Shown here in pieces: positions 44,330 to 54,662 of a stretch of DNA of 64,000 bases. How positions within the stretch are numbered: the first letter of the stretch is position 1; every line of letters begins with the position of its first letter. This DNA comes from Clostridiaceae bacterium (GTDB lineage: Bacteria > Bacillota > Clostridia > Peptostreptococcales > Peptostreptococcaceae). Below the pieces are notes generated by a model, which ran no database searches, was not told where the DNA came from, and was given only the letters and a program-made list of their open reading frames with translations. The stretch lies in NCBI GenBank assembly GCA_902362365.1, contig CABIVQ010000009.1, positions 1 to 64,000 of the forward strand, read 5' to 3'. Both the position numbers and the translations under genes were made by a program.

Positions 44330-45472
44330 TTAATTATTACTTGCTATCTCTTTTAAAGCTTCTATAGTTTTATCAATATCTTCTTTAGTGTTAAAATATC
44401 CTAAACTAAATCTTACTACACCTTGTTCTATCGTTCCTAATGTTTTGTGTGCTAATGGAGAACAATGAATTCCTGATCTTGTAGCTATATCATATTCACT
44501 ATCTAATAAAAATGTTATTTCTCCTGAATCCATATTCCCTATATTTAAAGCTATTACGGCTGCTTTTTCTTTAACATCTTTCGTTCCATAAACTATTATA
44601 TTAGGAACTTCTTCTAATCTATTTAGCATATATTTGCATAGTTCTTCTTCACGCTCTCTTATATTTTCAATACCTTCTTCAAATATAAACTTAACTCCTG
44701 CGTTTAAACCCGCAATTCCAGGTGTATTATTAGTTCCCGACTCATATTTATCTGGAACCAAATCTGGTTGAAATAAATCTTCTGATTTACTTCCTGTTCC
44801 ACCTTCTTTTAAAATATCTACATTTAGACCTTCTCTTATATATAAAATACCAGTTCCCTGTGGACCGAATAAACATTTATGTCCTGGTGCTGCTAACATA
44901 TCTACATTTATTTTTTTTACATCTATATCATAAACACCTGCTGTTTGAGATGCATCTACTAAGTACAAAATATTATGCTTTTTAGCAATTTCCCCTACTT
45001 TAGCTATATCAACTAATGTTCCACATACATTTGATGCATGAGTAGTTACTATTAACTTTGTATTTGGTTTTATTGCATTTTCTAGATCTTCATAATCTAA
45101 AAAACCATCTTTATCACAATTAACTATTGTATTTTCTACGCCATTTTTTTCTAGTGCTTTTATAGGTCTTATTACTGAGTTATGTTCCATACTCGTCGTT
45201 ATTATATGGTCTCCCTCAGTTACACTTCCCTTAATAGCTAGATTTAGTGAATCTGTAGCATTGCTTGTAAATACTATATTCATAGGGTTATCAATATTAA
45301 ATAATTTTGCTAGATTTTCTCTTGTGTCATATATTTCTCTTGCAGCTCTCATAGCTAGTTTATGACCTGCTCTACCAGGATTAGCACAATAGTTTTTCAT
45401 ACAGTCTAATACTGCATCATATACTGACTCTGGTTTTGGATATGTTGTAGCCGCATTGTCTAAATAAATCAT
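44330..45472 (-). CDS. cysteine desulfurase family PLP enzyme
   Basis: With this start the protein has 380 residues. It is a class V PLP enzyme: YLDNAATTYPKP at the N-terminus, AHASNVCGTLVDI, PLP-binding Lys in APGHKCLFGPQG (near 205), and the catalytic-loop Cys in TRSGIHCSPLAH (near 340). These place it in the cysteine desulfurase/selenocysteine lyase group that is separate from housekeeping IscS/SufS. An ATG 12 codons upstream was rejected because AAAGGAAA precedes the chosen ATG. It lies 22 bases after parB. Given YedF nearby, a sulfur or selenium role is plausible. Confidence 0.88.
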   Translation of the reverse strand: MIYLDNAATTYPKPESVYDAVLDCMKNYCANPGRAGHKLAMRAAREIYDTRENLAKLFNIDNPMNIVFTSNATDSLNLAIKGSVTEGDHIITTSMEHNSVIRPIKALEKNGVENTIVNCDKDGFLDYEDLENAIKPNTKLIVTTHASNVCGTLVDIAKVGEIAKKHNILYLVDASQTAGVYDIDVKKINVDMLAAPGHKCLFGPQGTGILYIREGLNVDILKEGGTGSKSEDLFQPDLVPDKYESGTNNTPGIAGLNAGVKFIFEEGIENIREREEELCKYMLNRLEEVPNIIVYGTKDVKEKAAVIALNIGNMDSGEITFLLDSEYDIATRSGIHCSPLAHKTLGTIEQGVVRFSLGYFNTKEDIDKTIEALKEIASNN

Positions 45473-45494
45473 TCTAATTTCCTTTCTTAAGGAC

Positions 45495-46367
45495 TTACAT
45501 ATCTTCAAGTAGCATAGATACTATGCCATTTAATTCTTCATCATTATAGTATTCTATTTCTATTTTTCCTTTTTTCTTACCTTGAGATATATTTACCTTT
45601 GTTCCAAATATATTTCTTAATCTTTCTTCTACATCAACAATAAATATGTCTTTTTCTTTTTTCGTTGGTATTTTTAAATTTTGCTCTTCACTTATTTTTT
45701 TAGCTAAACTTTCAGTTGCCCTTACTGAAAGTCCATCTTCTACAATTCTTTTTGCCATCTCTAGTTGCTTGTCTTTATCTGTAATTCTAAGTAAAGCTTT
45801 ACCATGACCAGCTGTTATTTCTCCATACTCTATCATAGCTATAACTTCTTCTCTTAAATTTAATAATCTAATTGTATTAGTTATATGAGGCCTGCTTTTT
45901 CCTACGGCATCTGATATTTCTTCTTGAGTTACATTATGATTATCTATTAAACTTTTATATGCTAATGCTTCTTCTATTGGATTTAAGTCTTCTCTTTGTA
46001 AATTTTCAATGAGTGCTATTTCCATTATATCTCTTATTGGTAAATCCTTTATCATTGCTGGAATAGACTCTTTATTCGCAGCCCTACTGGCTCTATATCT
46101 TCTTTCACCAGCTATTATCATATACTTCCCATTTTCATCAGGTTTTACAACAATAGGTTGTAAAACACCATAAGCCTTAATCGAGTCCGATAATATGTTT
46201 ATTTTTTCTTCATCAAACACTTTTCTTGGTTGATCTTCATTAGGATATACCATACTTATATCTAATTCTACAATTTCTTTCTTATCAATGTCTTCCTTTA
46301 ATTCTGGTATCAATGCACTAAGTCCTTTCCCTAATCTGTTGCTTCTTTTAGACACTCTCTTTTCCAT
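45495..46367 (-). CDS. parB: ParB-family chromosome partitioning protein
   Basis: The 290-residue DNA-binding CTPase (Spo0J) has ParB N-terminal motifs GERRYRA (CTP-binding, near 88-94), the ENLQREDLN stretch near 118, and a helix-turn-helix VTQEEISDAVGKSRPHITN (near 145-163). It spreads from parS sites and loads condensin near the origin. It follows parA by one base. Confidence 0.95.
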   Translation of the reverse strand: MEKRVSKRSNRLGKGLSALIPELKEDIDKKEIVELDISMVYPNEDQPRKVFDEEKINILSDSIKAYGVLQPIVVKPDENGKYMIIAGERRYRASRAANKESIPAMIKDLPIRDIMEIALIENLQREDLNPIEEALAYKSLIDNHNVTQEEISDAVGKSRPHITNTIRLLNLREEVIAMIEYGEITAGHGKALLRITDKDKQLEMAKRIVEDGLSVRATESLAKKISEEQNLKIPTKKEKDIFIVDVEERLRNIFGTKVNISQGKKKGKIEIEYYNDEELNGIVSMLLEDM

Positions 46368-46368
46368 A

Positions 46369-47142
46369 TTATATTATATCCTCCTCTAAATCTATAAACT
46401 CTTCTGCTAATTCTAAATATGCTACAGTTCCTCTGCATTTAGTGTCATAATAAATTACTGGCATTCCATGACTTGGTGCTTCTGCTAACCTTACATTTCT
46501 TGGTATAAGTGTCGTATATACACTTCCCTTAAAATATTTTTTTACTTCTTCAACTACTTGAATGGATAAGTTAGCCCTTCCATCAAACATACTTAATACA
46601 ACACCTTGAATACTTATATTTGGATTTAATCTTGATTTTACTAACTTTATAGTTTGCATCAACTGGCTAACACCTTCTAATGCATAATATTCACATTGTA
46701 TTGGTATTAAAACACTGTCTACAGCTGTTAAACAGTTTATAGTTAGCATCCCTAAGGATGGTGGACAGTCTATAAATATGTAATCATACTCTTCTTTTAC
46801 TTCTTTTATTGCATTTTTTAATAAATACTCTCTATTTTCTATCTCTGCTATTTCTATTTCTGCACCTGAAAGATCTGTCGCTGAAGCTACAAGATCTATA
46901 TTTTCAAATTCAGTAGGTATAATAGCCTCTCTTATACTAATATCATCTAGCATTACTTCATATATGGTATCTTCTAATTCTTGTTTATCTATACCATATC
47001 CACTAGTAGTATTTCCTTGTGGATCTAGATCTAGAACTAAAACTCTTTTCCCCATTTTCCCTAAGCTAGCACTCAGGTTTACATTTGTTGTAGTTTTCCC
47101 AACTCCACCTTTTTGATTAAATACTGCAATTATTTTGCCCAT
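46369..47142 (-). CDS. parA: ParA-family ATPase
   Basis: The 257-residue deviant Walker A ATPase (Soj) has KGGVGKTTTNVN near residues 11-22, DLDPQGN (near 39), and FIDCPPSLG (near 123). It works with ParB in origin segregation and controls DnaA in Bacillus. The ATG is preceded by GGGGGAAAT. A terminator separates it from noc upstream. Confidence 0.95.
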   Translation of the reverse strand: MGKIIAVFNQKGGVGKTTTNVNLSASLGKMGKRVLVLDLDPQGNTTSGYGIDKQELEDTIYEVMLDDISIREAIIPTEFENIDLVASATDLSGAEIEIAEIENREYLLKNAIKEVKEEYDYIFIDCPPSLGMLTINCLTAVDSVLIPIQCEYYALEGVSQLMQTIKLVKSRLNPNISIQGVVLSMFDGRANLSIQVVEEVKKYFKGSVYTTLIPRNVRLAEAPSHGMPVIYYDTKCRGTVAYLELAEEFIDLEEDII

Positions 47143-47170
47143 GAGATTTCCCCCTCTAAACCTTTTAAAA

Positions 47171-47197
47171 AAAGATTACTGCTAAGCAGTAATCTTT
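47171..47197 (-). terminator. terminator between noc and parA
   Basis: AAAGATTACTGC pairs with GCAGTAATCTTT around a 3-base loop, followed by TTTT on the minus strand. It includes the noc stop region, so parAB need their own promoter. Confidence 0.9.
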
Positions 47198-47981
47198 ACT
47201 TTTTAGGAATTCTTACAACAACTTCCATGTAATCTCCCTTATCTATTTCATTATACTTAGCCTTAATACCTGTATTTAGTATCGCATCAAAAGCTTGCTT
47301 TATTGTATTTAAGTATATTCTTATTCCCATAGAAGCTTTAATGCTTTGTTTCTTCTCTGGTTCTTCTTGAGCTTCTAAGCTTTCAATTATATCCATAATC
47401 AACTTTTCTGTCTTTTTGACAGTAAGTTCATTTTTTATGATTTTATCTAGTACTTCTTTCATTAAATCTTCTGTCGGTAACTTCAGAAGTGCTCTTGCAT
47501 GTCTTTCTGTTAACCCATTTTCAACTAACTTTATCTTCACGTCTGACGGTAATCTCAAAATTCTAAGCTTATTAGCTATAGTAGACTGATTTTTCCCCAA
47601 CTTCTCTGCTAGTTGCTGCTGTGTAAAGCTATGTTCTTTTATTAAATTTTCATACCCCATAGCTTCTTCTATAAAGTTTAAATCTTCTCTTTGAAGGTTT
47701 TCTAGTAAAGCTAAAACTGCCGAAGATTCATCAGACATATTATTTATAATAGCTGGTATAGTCTTAAAGCTTGCAAGCTTAGCTGCTCTAAATCTTCTTT
47801 CTCCTGCAATTAACTCATACTTATCATCTTTTTGTCTAACAGTTATAGGCTGAAGTATCCCATAAACCTTTATAGAGCTACTTAACTCTTCTAGCGCTGT
47901 TTGCGAAAATATTTTTCTTGGTTGATATGGATTTGGAACTATATTTTCTATAGGTATCTCCATAACTCTTTTATCTTCCAT
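47196..47981 (-). CDS. noc: ParB-like nucleoid occlusion protein
   Basis: The 261-residue ParB paralogue has NPYQPRKIF (near 17-25), GERRFRA (CTP site, near 61-67), and a helix-turn-helix FTQQQLAEKLGKNQSTIAN (near 119-137). Its position between rsmG and parA/parB is the Noc place in Bacillota. Noc binds NBS sites and the membrane to block division over the nucleoid; whether this one is membrane-active cannot be seen. The start has GAGAGGG upstream. Confidence 0.88.
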   Translation of the reverse strand: MEDKRVMEIPIENIVPNPYQPRKIFSQTALEELSSSIKVYGILQPITVRQKDDKYELIAGERRFRAAKLASFKTIPAIINNMSDESSAVLALLENLQREDLNFIEEAMGYENLIKEHSFTQQQLAEKLGKNQSTIANKLRILRLPSDVKIKLVENGLTERHARALLKLPTEDLMKEVLDKIIKNELTVKKTEKLIMDIIESLEAQEEPEKKQSIKASMGIRIYLNTIKQAFDAILNTGIKAKYNEIDKGDYMEVVVRIPKK

Positions 47982-48166
47982 AACATCCCTCTCTCATTAG
48001 ATATAAATATATTTAAATTTCAGTAAATCTTTACATTATTTAATTAATTATTTTGTTAATTATACATCTGTGTATAATATTTCTTCATATAAATACTTAT
48101 TCCTTCTAATTTATAGAATTTATATAAATTAAATGTATAATTAAGTTCTATAAAGTATCTACTATT

Positions 48167-48886
48167 CTATTTTATAGGACTTTTTGCAGGTTTCCCAGCT
48201 TTTCTTGGATACTTTTCTGGAGTATTTTTTATTTTTTTGAATACCAATATATTATGCTTTAATTCTTCATTAGGTAACTCAATATCTATCTTTTCAACAA
48301 ATTCTAGTCCTAATATATCCATTGCTATCTTAGATTCTTCTAATTCTAAATTAGCATTTGGACCCTTTAAGCATACAAAATATCCGCCTACCTTTACAAA
48401 AGGTACACAAAATTCCATTAAAATAGGTAATCCAGCAACTGCTCTAGCTGTGGCTACATCATATTGTTCTCTATAATCTGAATTTTTACCAAAATCTTCA
48501 GCTCTACCATGTATAAATTCTACATCTTTAAGATTCACAGTATTACTAACTTCTTGAAGGAAGTTTATTCTTTTATTTAAAGAATCTAAAAGAGTTAGTT
48601 TTATATTTTGTAAACATATCTTTAATGGTAAACCAGGGAATCCTGCACCTGTTCCAACATCAATTAATGAAATACCATCTTTAATATATCCATTGCTAAC
48701 AGCAGAAATAGAGTCTAAGAAGTGCTTTATAAACACTTCTTTTTCTTCTTCTATTCCTGTTAAGTTCATTTTTTGATTCCAGTCAACTAAGATTTCTCTA
48801 TATGTTTTTAAATCACTTACCATTTGGTCATTTACTTCTATCCCAAAATCCTTTATACCTTGTCTTAATATATCTTCGTTAGTCAT
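48167..48886 (-). CDS. rsmG: 16S rRNA G527 N7-methyltransferase
   Basis: This 239-residue AdoMet methyltransferase (GidB) has motif [17 protein letters not shown] (near 78-93) and [20 protein letters not shown] at 40-59. It modifies G527 of 16S rRNA; loss causes low-level streptomycin resistance in other bacteria. It overlaps mnmG by 8 bases. GGAGGAAAG precedes the ATG. Confidence 0.95.
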   Translation of the reverse strand: MTNEDILRQGIKDFGIEVNDQMVSDLKTYREILVDWNQKMNLTGIEEEKEVFIKHFLDSISAVSNGYIKDGISLIDVGTGAGFPGLPLKICLQNIKLTLLDSLNKRINFLQEVSNTVNLKDVEFIHGRAEDFGKNSDYREQYDVATARAVAGLPILMEFCVPFVKVGGYFVCLKGPNANLELEESKIAMDILGLEFVEKIDIELPNEELKHNILVFKKIKNTPEKYPRKAGKPAKSPIK

Positions 48887-50774
48887 TCTTTCCTCCTCTA
48901 TTTCTCTTCATCTGTTCTAAATAAATAAGAAGAACAGAAATATCCGCTGGAGAAACTCCTGATATACGAGATGCTTGTCCTATTGATATAGGTTTTATAT
49001 TATCAAGTTTTTGTCTTGCCTCTATTCTAAGGCCTTCTATTGATGCATAGCTTATGTCTTCTGGAAGCTTTCTATTTTCTAACTTCTTAAATTGATCTAT
49101 TTGTTTTAATTGCTTATCTATATATCCTTCATATTTAGTCATTATTACGCATTGTTCTTTTACTTCATCAGATACGTCTTCACCCGCACCCTTACCTATT
49201 GCCTCTATTAAGTCATAATTAACTTCTGGACGCTTTAAGAATTCATATAAAGATAAACCTACTTTTATTTCTGATGATCCCATTTCCTCTAACTTATGAT
49301 TAACTTCTTTAGGAGTAACTCTTTCAGTTTTTAATCTCTCTAATTCTTTTTCTACAGCAGCTTTTTTCTCTAAAAATCTTTGATATCTATCTTCTGAAAC
49401 TAATCCAATATCATAACCTCTTTGAGTAAGTCTCATATCTGCATTATCTTGTCTTAGATATAATCTATATTCTGATCTAGATGTCATCATTCTGTATGGT
49501 TCATTAGTTCCTTTTGTAACTAAGTCATCTATTAAGACACCTATATACGCTTCAGATCTATCAAGTACAAAAGGCTCTTTTCCTTGTATCTTCATAACTG
49601 CATTTATACCTGCAATAAGACCTTGCGCCGCAGCTTCTTCATATCCTGAAGTTCCGTTAAACTGACCTGCACTAAATAAGTTTTCTACACCTTTTATTTC
49701 TAGTGAAATTTTTAATTGAGTTGGATCTATACAATCATACTCAATTGCGTATGCCGGCCTCATTATTTTAGCATTTTCAAGACCTGCTACACTTTTATAC
49801 ATTGCAATTTGTACTTCATAAGGTAAACTTGTAGATATACCTTGGATGTACATTTCTTTAGTATCTAAACCTTCTGGTTCTATAAATATTTGATGAGATT
49901 CTTTATCGTTAAATCTTACAACTTTGTCTTCTATAGAAGGACAATATCTAGCTCCTGTACTTTCTACTTTTCCACTGTACATTGCTGATCTACCTAGGTT
50001 ATTCATTATTATGTCATGTGTTTCTAGGTTAGTTCTTGTTAGGTAACAAGGAATTTGATCTATCTTTAAGTCTTCTGTTAAGAATGAGAATGGTGTAATC
50101 TTCTCATCTCCTTCTTGGATTGACATAACTGAAAAATCAATGCTATCTCTGTGTACCCTAGCAGGTGTTCCAGTTTTAAATCTTCTCATTTGTAGACCTA
50201 ATTTAACTAAACTCTCTGTTAAATTTTTTGCGTATCCTAATCCATTAGGACCTTCCATGAAAGATACTTCTCCCATATATATTTTAGAGTTTAAATAAAC
50301 ACCAGTTGCTAATATAACTGCTTTTGCATAGTATTCACAACCTAACTTTGTAATTACTCCTGTAACTACATTATCTTCATGTAGTATATCTATAACTTCA
50401 TCCATTACGACATCTAAATTAGGCTCATTTTCTATAGTCTTTTTCATTTCTGTATGATATTTAAATTTATCTGCTTGTGCTCTTAATGAATGAACTGCAG
50501 GGCCTTTAGCTGTGTTTAACATTCTACTTTGTATAATTGTTTTATCAGCATTTATTCCCATTTGCCCACCAAGAGCATCTATTTCTTTAACTAATTGACC
50601 CTTTCCAGTTCCACCTATATTAGGGTTACATGGCATCATAGCAATTGAGTCTAACGTTAATGTTATCATTAGTGTTTTTTGACCCATTCTTGCAGTTGCT
50701 AAAGCAGCTTCACAACCTGCATGACCTGCTCCAACAACTATTACATCATAATTTCCTGCATTAAAGTTTTTCAT
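48879..50774 (-). CDS. mnmG: tRNA U34 carboxymethylaminomethyl synthase, FAD subunit
   Basis: The 631-residue flavoprotein (GidA) forms the cmnm5 modification on U34 of tRNAs together with MnmE. It begins with the FAD Rossmann motif [12 protein letters not shown] (near 15-26), and has [20 protein letters not shown] (47-66) and [20 protein letters not shown]. Its partner mnmE lies upstream in the same run. Length is normal. GAGGAG precedes the ATG. Confidence 0.96.
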   Translation of the reverse strand: MKNFNAGNYDVIVVGAGHAGCEAALATARMGQKTLMITLTLDSIAMMPCNPNIGGTGKGQLVKEIDALGGQMGINADKTIIQSRMLNTAKGPAVHSLRAQADKFKYHTEMKKTIENEPNLDVVMDEVIDILHEDNVVTGVITKLGCEYYAKAVILATGVYLNSKIYMGEVSFMEGPNGLGYAKNLTESLVKLGLQMRRFKTGTPARVHRDSIDFSVMSIQEGDEKITPFSFLTEDLKIDQIPCYLTRTNLETHDIIMNNLGRSAMYSGKVESTGARYCPSIEDKVVRFNDKESHQIFIEPEGLDTKEMYIQGISTSLPYEVQIAMYKSVAGLENAKIMRPAYAIEYDCIDPTQLKISLEIKGVENLFSAGQFNGTSGYEEAAAQGLIAGINAVMKIQGKEPFVLDRSEAYIGVLIDDLVTKGTNEPYRMMTSRSEYRLYLRQDNADMRLTQRGYDIGLVSEDRYQRFLEKKAAVEKELERLKTERVTPKEVNHKLEEMGSSEIKVGLSLYEFLKRPEVNYDLIEAIGKGAGEDVSDEVKEQCVIMTKYEGYIDKQLKQIDQFKKLENRKLPEDISYASIEGLRIEARQKLDNIKPISIGQASRISGVSPADISVLLIYLEQMKRNRGGKND

Positions 50775-50799
50775 GCAAATCTCCTCTCTGAAATATTAA

Positions 50800-50815
50800 C
50801 GTTTCACAATAAACA
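50800..50815. promoter_or_regulatory. weak parS-like site
   Basis: CGTTTCACAATAAACA matches 12 of 16 positions of the ParB site TGTTTCACGTGAAACA; one half-site (GTTTCAC) is perfect. It lies between mnmG and mnmE. The missing CACGTG centre makes it doubtful. Confidence 0.2.
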
Positions 50816-50892
50816 TTAGAGTTCTACATAAATATTTATTGAATTTCATTAATATGATAAATTATTAAGTTATATTTTAAAATTAATTATCC

Positions 50893-52272
50893 CTATTTTC
50901 CTATACAGAAATTAGCGAATATTGTATCTAATAAGTCTTCTTTTACTGTATCTCCGTTTATATACCCTAAATAATCCCATATGTTTTTAAAATCAACTTC
51001 TATGAAGTCATATGGCATATTTTGATCTATTGCACTTATTGCATCATTTATAGACTCGTATGCTTTTAATAAAGCATCTTTATGTCTAGAGTTGGTTATC
51101 ATTAGGTTAGAAGAATTTTTTACGCTACCTTTATAAACCATCGCTTCTATCTTATCTTGTAATTCTTCTATTCCCTTATGTTGTAGTGCCGATATCTTTA
51201 TTATACTACTACAGTCAACATATTTAGACAATTCATCTATATCAATTTGTTGTGGTAAATCAGTTTTATTTAGTAAAACTATAGTCTTTTTATTTTCTAG
51301 AGTTTCTAGTATTTCTCTATCCTCTTGTGATAAAGGTCTTGACGAATCAAGTACCATTATAACTAAATCCGCCGTATTGTAAGATTCTTTAGATCTTTCT
51401 ACACCTATTTTTTCTACAATATCTTCAGTTTCTCTAATACCTGCCGTATCAACTATCTTAAGAGGTATACCTTTGATATTTACAAATTCTTCAATTACAT
51501 CTCTAGTAGTTCCAGCTATATCTGTAACTATAGCTCTATTCTCACCTAATATAGAGTTTAATAGAGATGATTTTCCAACATTTGGTTTGCCTATTATAAC
51601 TGTTTTTAGTCCATCTCTTAATATTTTCCCACTCTCAGATGTGTCATACAGTTTTTTTATCTCACGTTTAATATCTTCTGCATTTTCTCTAAGAGTTTTG
51701 TATGTTATTTCTTCTACATCTTCCTCTGCAAAATCTATAGAAACTTCTAAGTGAGCTAAGACTTCCGTTACTTTGAATCTTAACTCCCTTATCTTTTTAG
51801 ATAATGAACCTTCTAATTGGCTTTGTGCTACTTCATGAGCTTTATCAGTTTTTGCCTTTATTACATCTATTATTGCTTCTGCTTGAGATAAATCTATTCT
51901 TCCGTTTAAAAAGGCTCTTTTTGTAAATTCTCCTGCATCTGCTAATCTTACATCTTTCGACAATATTAACTCTAATATTTTCTTTACAGAAATAAATCCA
52001 CCGTGACAATTTATCTCTATAACATCTTCTCCTGTATAAGACTTAGGCCCTTTCATATATGCAACTAATGCTTCATCTATTACCTTTTCGCCATCTACTA
52101 CAGTTCCGTATATTAAAGTCCTTGTGTTATAATCTTTTATCAGTTTTCCTGTTACAGATTTGAATATGCTTTCAGCTACCTGTAATGATTTTTCTCCACT
52201 GATTCTTATAATTCCTATTCCACCTTCACCAGGAGCTGTTGCTATTGCTGCTATAGTATCATCTATAAACAA
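50893..52272 (-). CDS. mnmE: tRNA-modifying GTPase
   Basis: MnmE (TrmE) is the GTPase partner of MnmG. With this TTG start it has 459 residues: N-terminal folate-binding domain beginning FIDDTIAAIATAPGEGGIGI, a G domain with GKPNVGKSS (near 222-230), DTAG and NKTD, and the C-terminal FCIGK with the catalytic Cys. A GTG three codons upstream was rejected because it overlaps the AGAGGTGA ribosome site. It is the first gene after the jag terminator. Confidence 0.95.
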   Translation of the reverse strand: MFIDDTIAAIATAPGEGGIGIIRISGEKSLQVAESIFKSVTGKLIKDYNTRTLIYGTVVDGEKVIDEALVAYMKGPKSYTGEDVIEINCHGGFISVKKILELILSKDVRLADAGEFTKRAFLNGRIDLSQAEAIIDVIKAKTDKAHEVAQSQLEGSLSKKIRELRFKVTEVLAHLEVSIDFAEEDVEEITYKTLRENAEDIKREIKKLYDTSESGKILRDGLKTVIIGKPNVGKSSLLNSILGENRAIVTDIAGTTRDVIEEFVNIKGIPLKIVDTAGIRETEDIVEKIGVERSKESYNTADLVIMVLDSSRPLSQEDREILETLENKKTIVLLNKTDLPQQIDIDELSKYVDCSSIIKISALQHKGIEELQDKIEAMVYKGSVKNSSNLMITNSRHKDALLKAYESINDAISAIDQNMPYDFIEVDFKNIWDYLGYINGDTVKEDLLDTIFANFCIGK

Positions 52273-52364
52273 GTTTCTCACCTCTTATATAATAAATTTT
52301 ATCTATATTACTCTAATTGTTACCTTAATCTTAACATTATATAAAATAAATTACAAAAATAAAA

Positions 52365-52383
52365 CCCCCTATACTATAGGAGG
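52365..52383 (-). terminator. terminator between jag and mnmE
   Basis: CCTCCTATA pairs with TAGGGGG-type bases around GTA, followed on the minus strand by TTTTATTTTT. It lies 8 bases past the jag stop. Confidence 0.75.
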
Positions 52384-52390
52384 CTAAATT

Positions 52391-53035
52391 TTATCTTTTA
52401 TATTCTATAACTAATCTTCTATATGGATCAGTTCCTTCGCTGTAAGTAATTACATACTTATCATTTTGAAGTGCTGAGTGTATAATCCTTCTTTCATAAG
52501 GATTCATATAATCTAGTTTTCTAGTTCTCTTTGTTTTCTTAACATCTCTAGCAACTTTATTTGCATATTTTACTAAAGATTCTTCTCTTTTTGATCTGTA
52601 ATTTTCAATATCTACAAGAACTCTCATATGTGAATCTTTATTTATTTTGTTAAGAGCTAAACCTGTTAGGAGTTGAATAGAGTCTAAAGTTTCTCCTCTT
52701 CTTCCTATTAAACAAGCCGCTTCTTTTCCTTCAATGCTAACCTTTATTAGGCTCTTTTCTTGAACAACATTTACATTTGCATCAAGTTTTGCATTCTTTA
52801 ATATATTCTCTACGAAATTTCTTGCAATATCAATCTCTTCTTCTTTTACTACAGTTATTCTATAAGTACCTTCTCTTGAACCTATTAAACCTAAAAATCC
52901 TTTACTAGGAGTCTCTAGTACTTCAACCTCAAGATCTCCTTCAACTACATTTAAATTTTCTTTGTTGAACTTTTCTAATGCTGAAGCTATAGCCTCTTGC
53001 TGTGTTTTACTTTTTAATTCTAGGCTTTTCTTCAT
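52391..53035 (-). CDS. jag: Jag/KhpB RNA-binding protein
   Basis: The 214-residue protein has the Jag N-terminal domain (1-55, KTQQEAIASALEKFN), a KH domain with CLIGRRGETLDSIQLL (near 112-127), and an R3H domain ending near residue 210 (NPYERRIIHSAL). The homologue KhpB binds RNA with KhpA and affects elongation in other Firmicutes. Its first 29 bases overlap yidC. GGAGGAAG precedes the ATG. Confidence 0.94.
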   Translation of the reverse strand: MKKSLELKSKTQQEAIASALEKFNKENLNVVEGDLEVEVLETPSKGFLGLIGSREGTYRITVVKEEEIDIARNFVENILKNAKLDANVNVVQEKSLIKVSIEGKEAACLIGRRGETLDSIQLLTGLALNKINKDSHMRVLVDIENYRSKREESLVKYANKVARDVKKTKRTRKLDYMNPYERRIIHSALQNDKYVITYSEGTDPYRRLVIEYKR

Positions 53036-53711
53036 TTATTACTTCCTCCTTAGAGTTAGCCAGTTTAGCTTTTAAAGGATTCATTACTAAGTAATATTGA
53101 GCTATAGAGAATAAGTTACTTACTGTCCAGTATAATGCAAGACCTGCTGTAAATGTGTAACCCCAATAGAATGACATAGCCGCCATAACATAAGTCATAG
53201 TCTTCATTGGTCCCTCTGCTTGATCAGGAGGAGTCATAACTTTTTGCATTACATAAGCACTTACACCTGAAAGTATCCCCATTTCGATATTATGTGTTGC
53301 TGTTAAACTTTGTAGCCATAAGAATCCAGTATCTGCCAATTTGAATGCTGCTTCATTTTGAAATACACCATAAGCTACTGGGTCTCTTAAAACACTGAAT
53401 AAACCTATTATTATTGGCATTTGTATTAATAATGGTAAACACCCTGCTAATGGATTTATTTTAGCTTCTTGATGTAATTTCATTATCTCTTGTTGTTGTT
53501 TTTCTGGCTTATTTTTATATTTTTCTTGTATTTCTTGTAATTTTGGCTGTATATCTTGCATAGCCTTAGTTGATTTTGTTTGCTTAATTGTAAGTGGTAA
53601 TAATAATACTTTTACAAGTATTGTGAATACTATTATTGACCATCCATAATTTTGTACAACATCGTAAATAATTCTTAAAACGTGCCCTAATAAATTACCA
53701 ATTATGTTCAA
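53007..53711 (-). CDS. yidC: YidC/Oxa1 membrane protein insertase
   Basis: The 234-residue insertase has five TM helices and no large N-terminal domain, the Gram-positive form. The start is TTG with AGGAGG 8 bases upstream. The membrane groove usually holds an Arg; the aligned position here appears to be Lys (FTILVKVLLLPLTI, near 33). A conserved LPLLIQMPIIIGLF stretch lies near 94-107. No lipobox is visible near the N-terminus. It lies in the classic rpmH, rnpA, yidD, yidC, jag order. Confidence 0.95.
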   Translation of the reverse strand: MNIIGNLLGHVLRIIYDVVQNYGWSIIVFTILVKVLLLPLTIKQTKSTKAMQDIQPKLQEIQEKYKNKPEKQQQEIMKLHQEAKINPLAGCLPLLIQMPIIIGLFSVLRDPVAYGVFQNEAAFKLADTGFLWLQSLTATHNIEMGILSGVSAYVMQKVMTPPDQAEGPMKTMTYVMAAMSFYWGYTFTAGLALYWTVSNLFSIAQYYLVMNPLKAKLANSKEEVINEEKPRIKK

Positions 53712-53736
53712 TTCTCTATACCTCCTAGAGTATCTT

Positions 53737-53988
53737 TTATTTTAGAGGATCATAGCCTCCTGGATGAAAAGGATGGCATTTCAATATTCGCTTTATCGTA
53801 AGATACATACCTTTAAATAAACCATACTTTTTAAATGCCTCTATAGAATATTGCGAACAAGTGGGATAAAATCTGCAAGTAGGTCCCTTTAGAGGGGAGA
53901 TATACTTTTGATATAATTTTACTAAATAAATACATAATTTCGATAAGTATATATTTATTTCCTTCATTATAAACATTATTTCATTCAT
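53737..53988 (-). CDS. yidD: YidD membrane insertion efficiency factor
   Basis: With this start the protein has 83 residues. It shows the full YidD pattern: [20 protein letters not shown] with paired Cys, then [10 protein letters not shown] and [12 protein letters not shown]. YidD aids membrane protein insertion next to YidC. An upstream ATG was rejected because GGAGG lies before the chosen one. It follows rnpA by 36 bases. Confidence 0.95.
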   Translation of the reverse strand: MNEIMFIMKEINIYLSKLCIYLVKLYQKYISPLKGPTCRFYPTCSQYSIEAFKKYGLFKGMYLTIKRILKCHPFHPGGYDPLK

Positions 53989-54024
53989 ATTGAAAACCTC
54001 CAAGATACAACACCCCTTATGTAC

Positions 54025-54369
54025 CTACATAAACATTTCTGCTTTTTTTACAAGATGCTTCATAGATTTTTCTATATCTTTATACTCAGCATCTTTTATA
54101 GCAACCCTTGCAATAAAAACTATGTCATATCCATATTTAACGTTTTCATCTATATTGACTCTATATGCTTCCTTAATCCTTCTTCTTACCTTATTTCTTA
54201 TAATCGCTTTTCCTACCTTTTTTGATACTGATATTCCGATACGACTATTTTCTGATTTGTTATTTAGTATATACATTACTAGATATCTATTTGCAAAAGA
54301 CTTGCCGTGTTTATATACTTTTCTAAAATCAGAATCTTTTTTTAAACCTTGTGTTCTATTAAAGTCCAT
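54025..54369 (-). CDS. rnpA: ribonuclease P protein component
   Basis: The 114-residue basic protein binds RNase P RNA for tRNA 5' maturation. The RNR motif region reads RNKVRRRIKEAYR (near 59-71) and the start is KKDSDFRKVYKHGKSF. GGAGG precedes the ATG. The rnpB RNA gene is not in the window. A hairpin lies between it and rpmH. Confidence 0.96.
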   Translation of the reverse strand: MDFNRTQGLKKDSDFRKVYKHGKSFANRYLVMYILNNKSENSRIGISVSKKVGKAIIRNKVRRRIKEAYRVNIDENVKYGYDIVFIARVAIKDAEYKDIEKSMKHLVKKAEMFM

Positions 54370-54411
54370 ATTTTATCCTCCATAAACACAGCTTCTACTA
54401 TTTTTCTACAC

Positions 54412-54439
54412 AAAAAGGCCACTTTTAAGCGGCCCTTTT
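54412..54439 (-). terminator. hairpin between rpmH and rnpA
   Basis: AAAGGGCCGC pairs with GTGGCCTTT (G-U pair and mismatch), followed by TT on the minus strand. It starts 5 bases past the rpmH stop and may partly terminate, setting high rpmH over rnpA expression. Confidence 0.65.
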
Positions 54440-54444
54440 AACTA

Positions 54445-54579
54445 TTAATGAGTTAATCTCTTTCTTCCTTTAGCTCTTCTTCTTTTTAACACGTTTTTTC
54501 CGTTAGAAGTTTTCATTCTTTTTCTGAATCCATGTTCTTTCTTTCTTTGTCTTTTCTTTGGCTGATAAGTTCTTTTCAT
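54445..54579 (-). CDS. rpmH: 50S ribosomal protein L34
   Basis: The 44-residue, very basic protein starts [19 protein letters not shown] and ends GRKRLTH, with KRRRAKGRK in between. It is the universal L34 pattern. It is the first gene of the rpmH, rnpA, yidD, yidC, jag run. A consensus promoter lies 84 bases upstream. Confidence 0.96.
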   Translation of the reverse strand: MKRTYQPKKRQRKKEHGFRKRMKTSNGKNVLKRRRAKGRKRLTH

Positions 54580-54662
54580 TCTATTGCACCGCCTTTCAGA
54601 TTTTTTCCGTTTTATTTTATTAAAATAACAACTTTACCCTCAAAGTAAACATAACACATACA

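Noticed and set aside
53990..54385. Plus-strand 131-codon frame opposite rnpA and yidD start
   Set aside because: It lies antisense to the well-supported rnpA gene and lacks a ribosome site.
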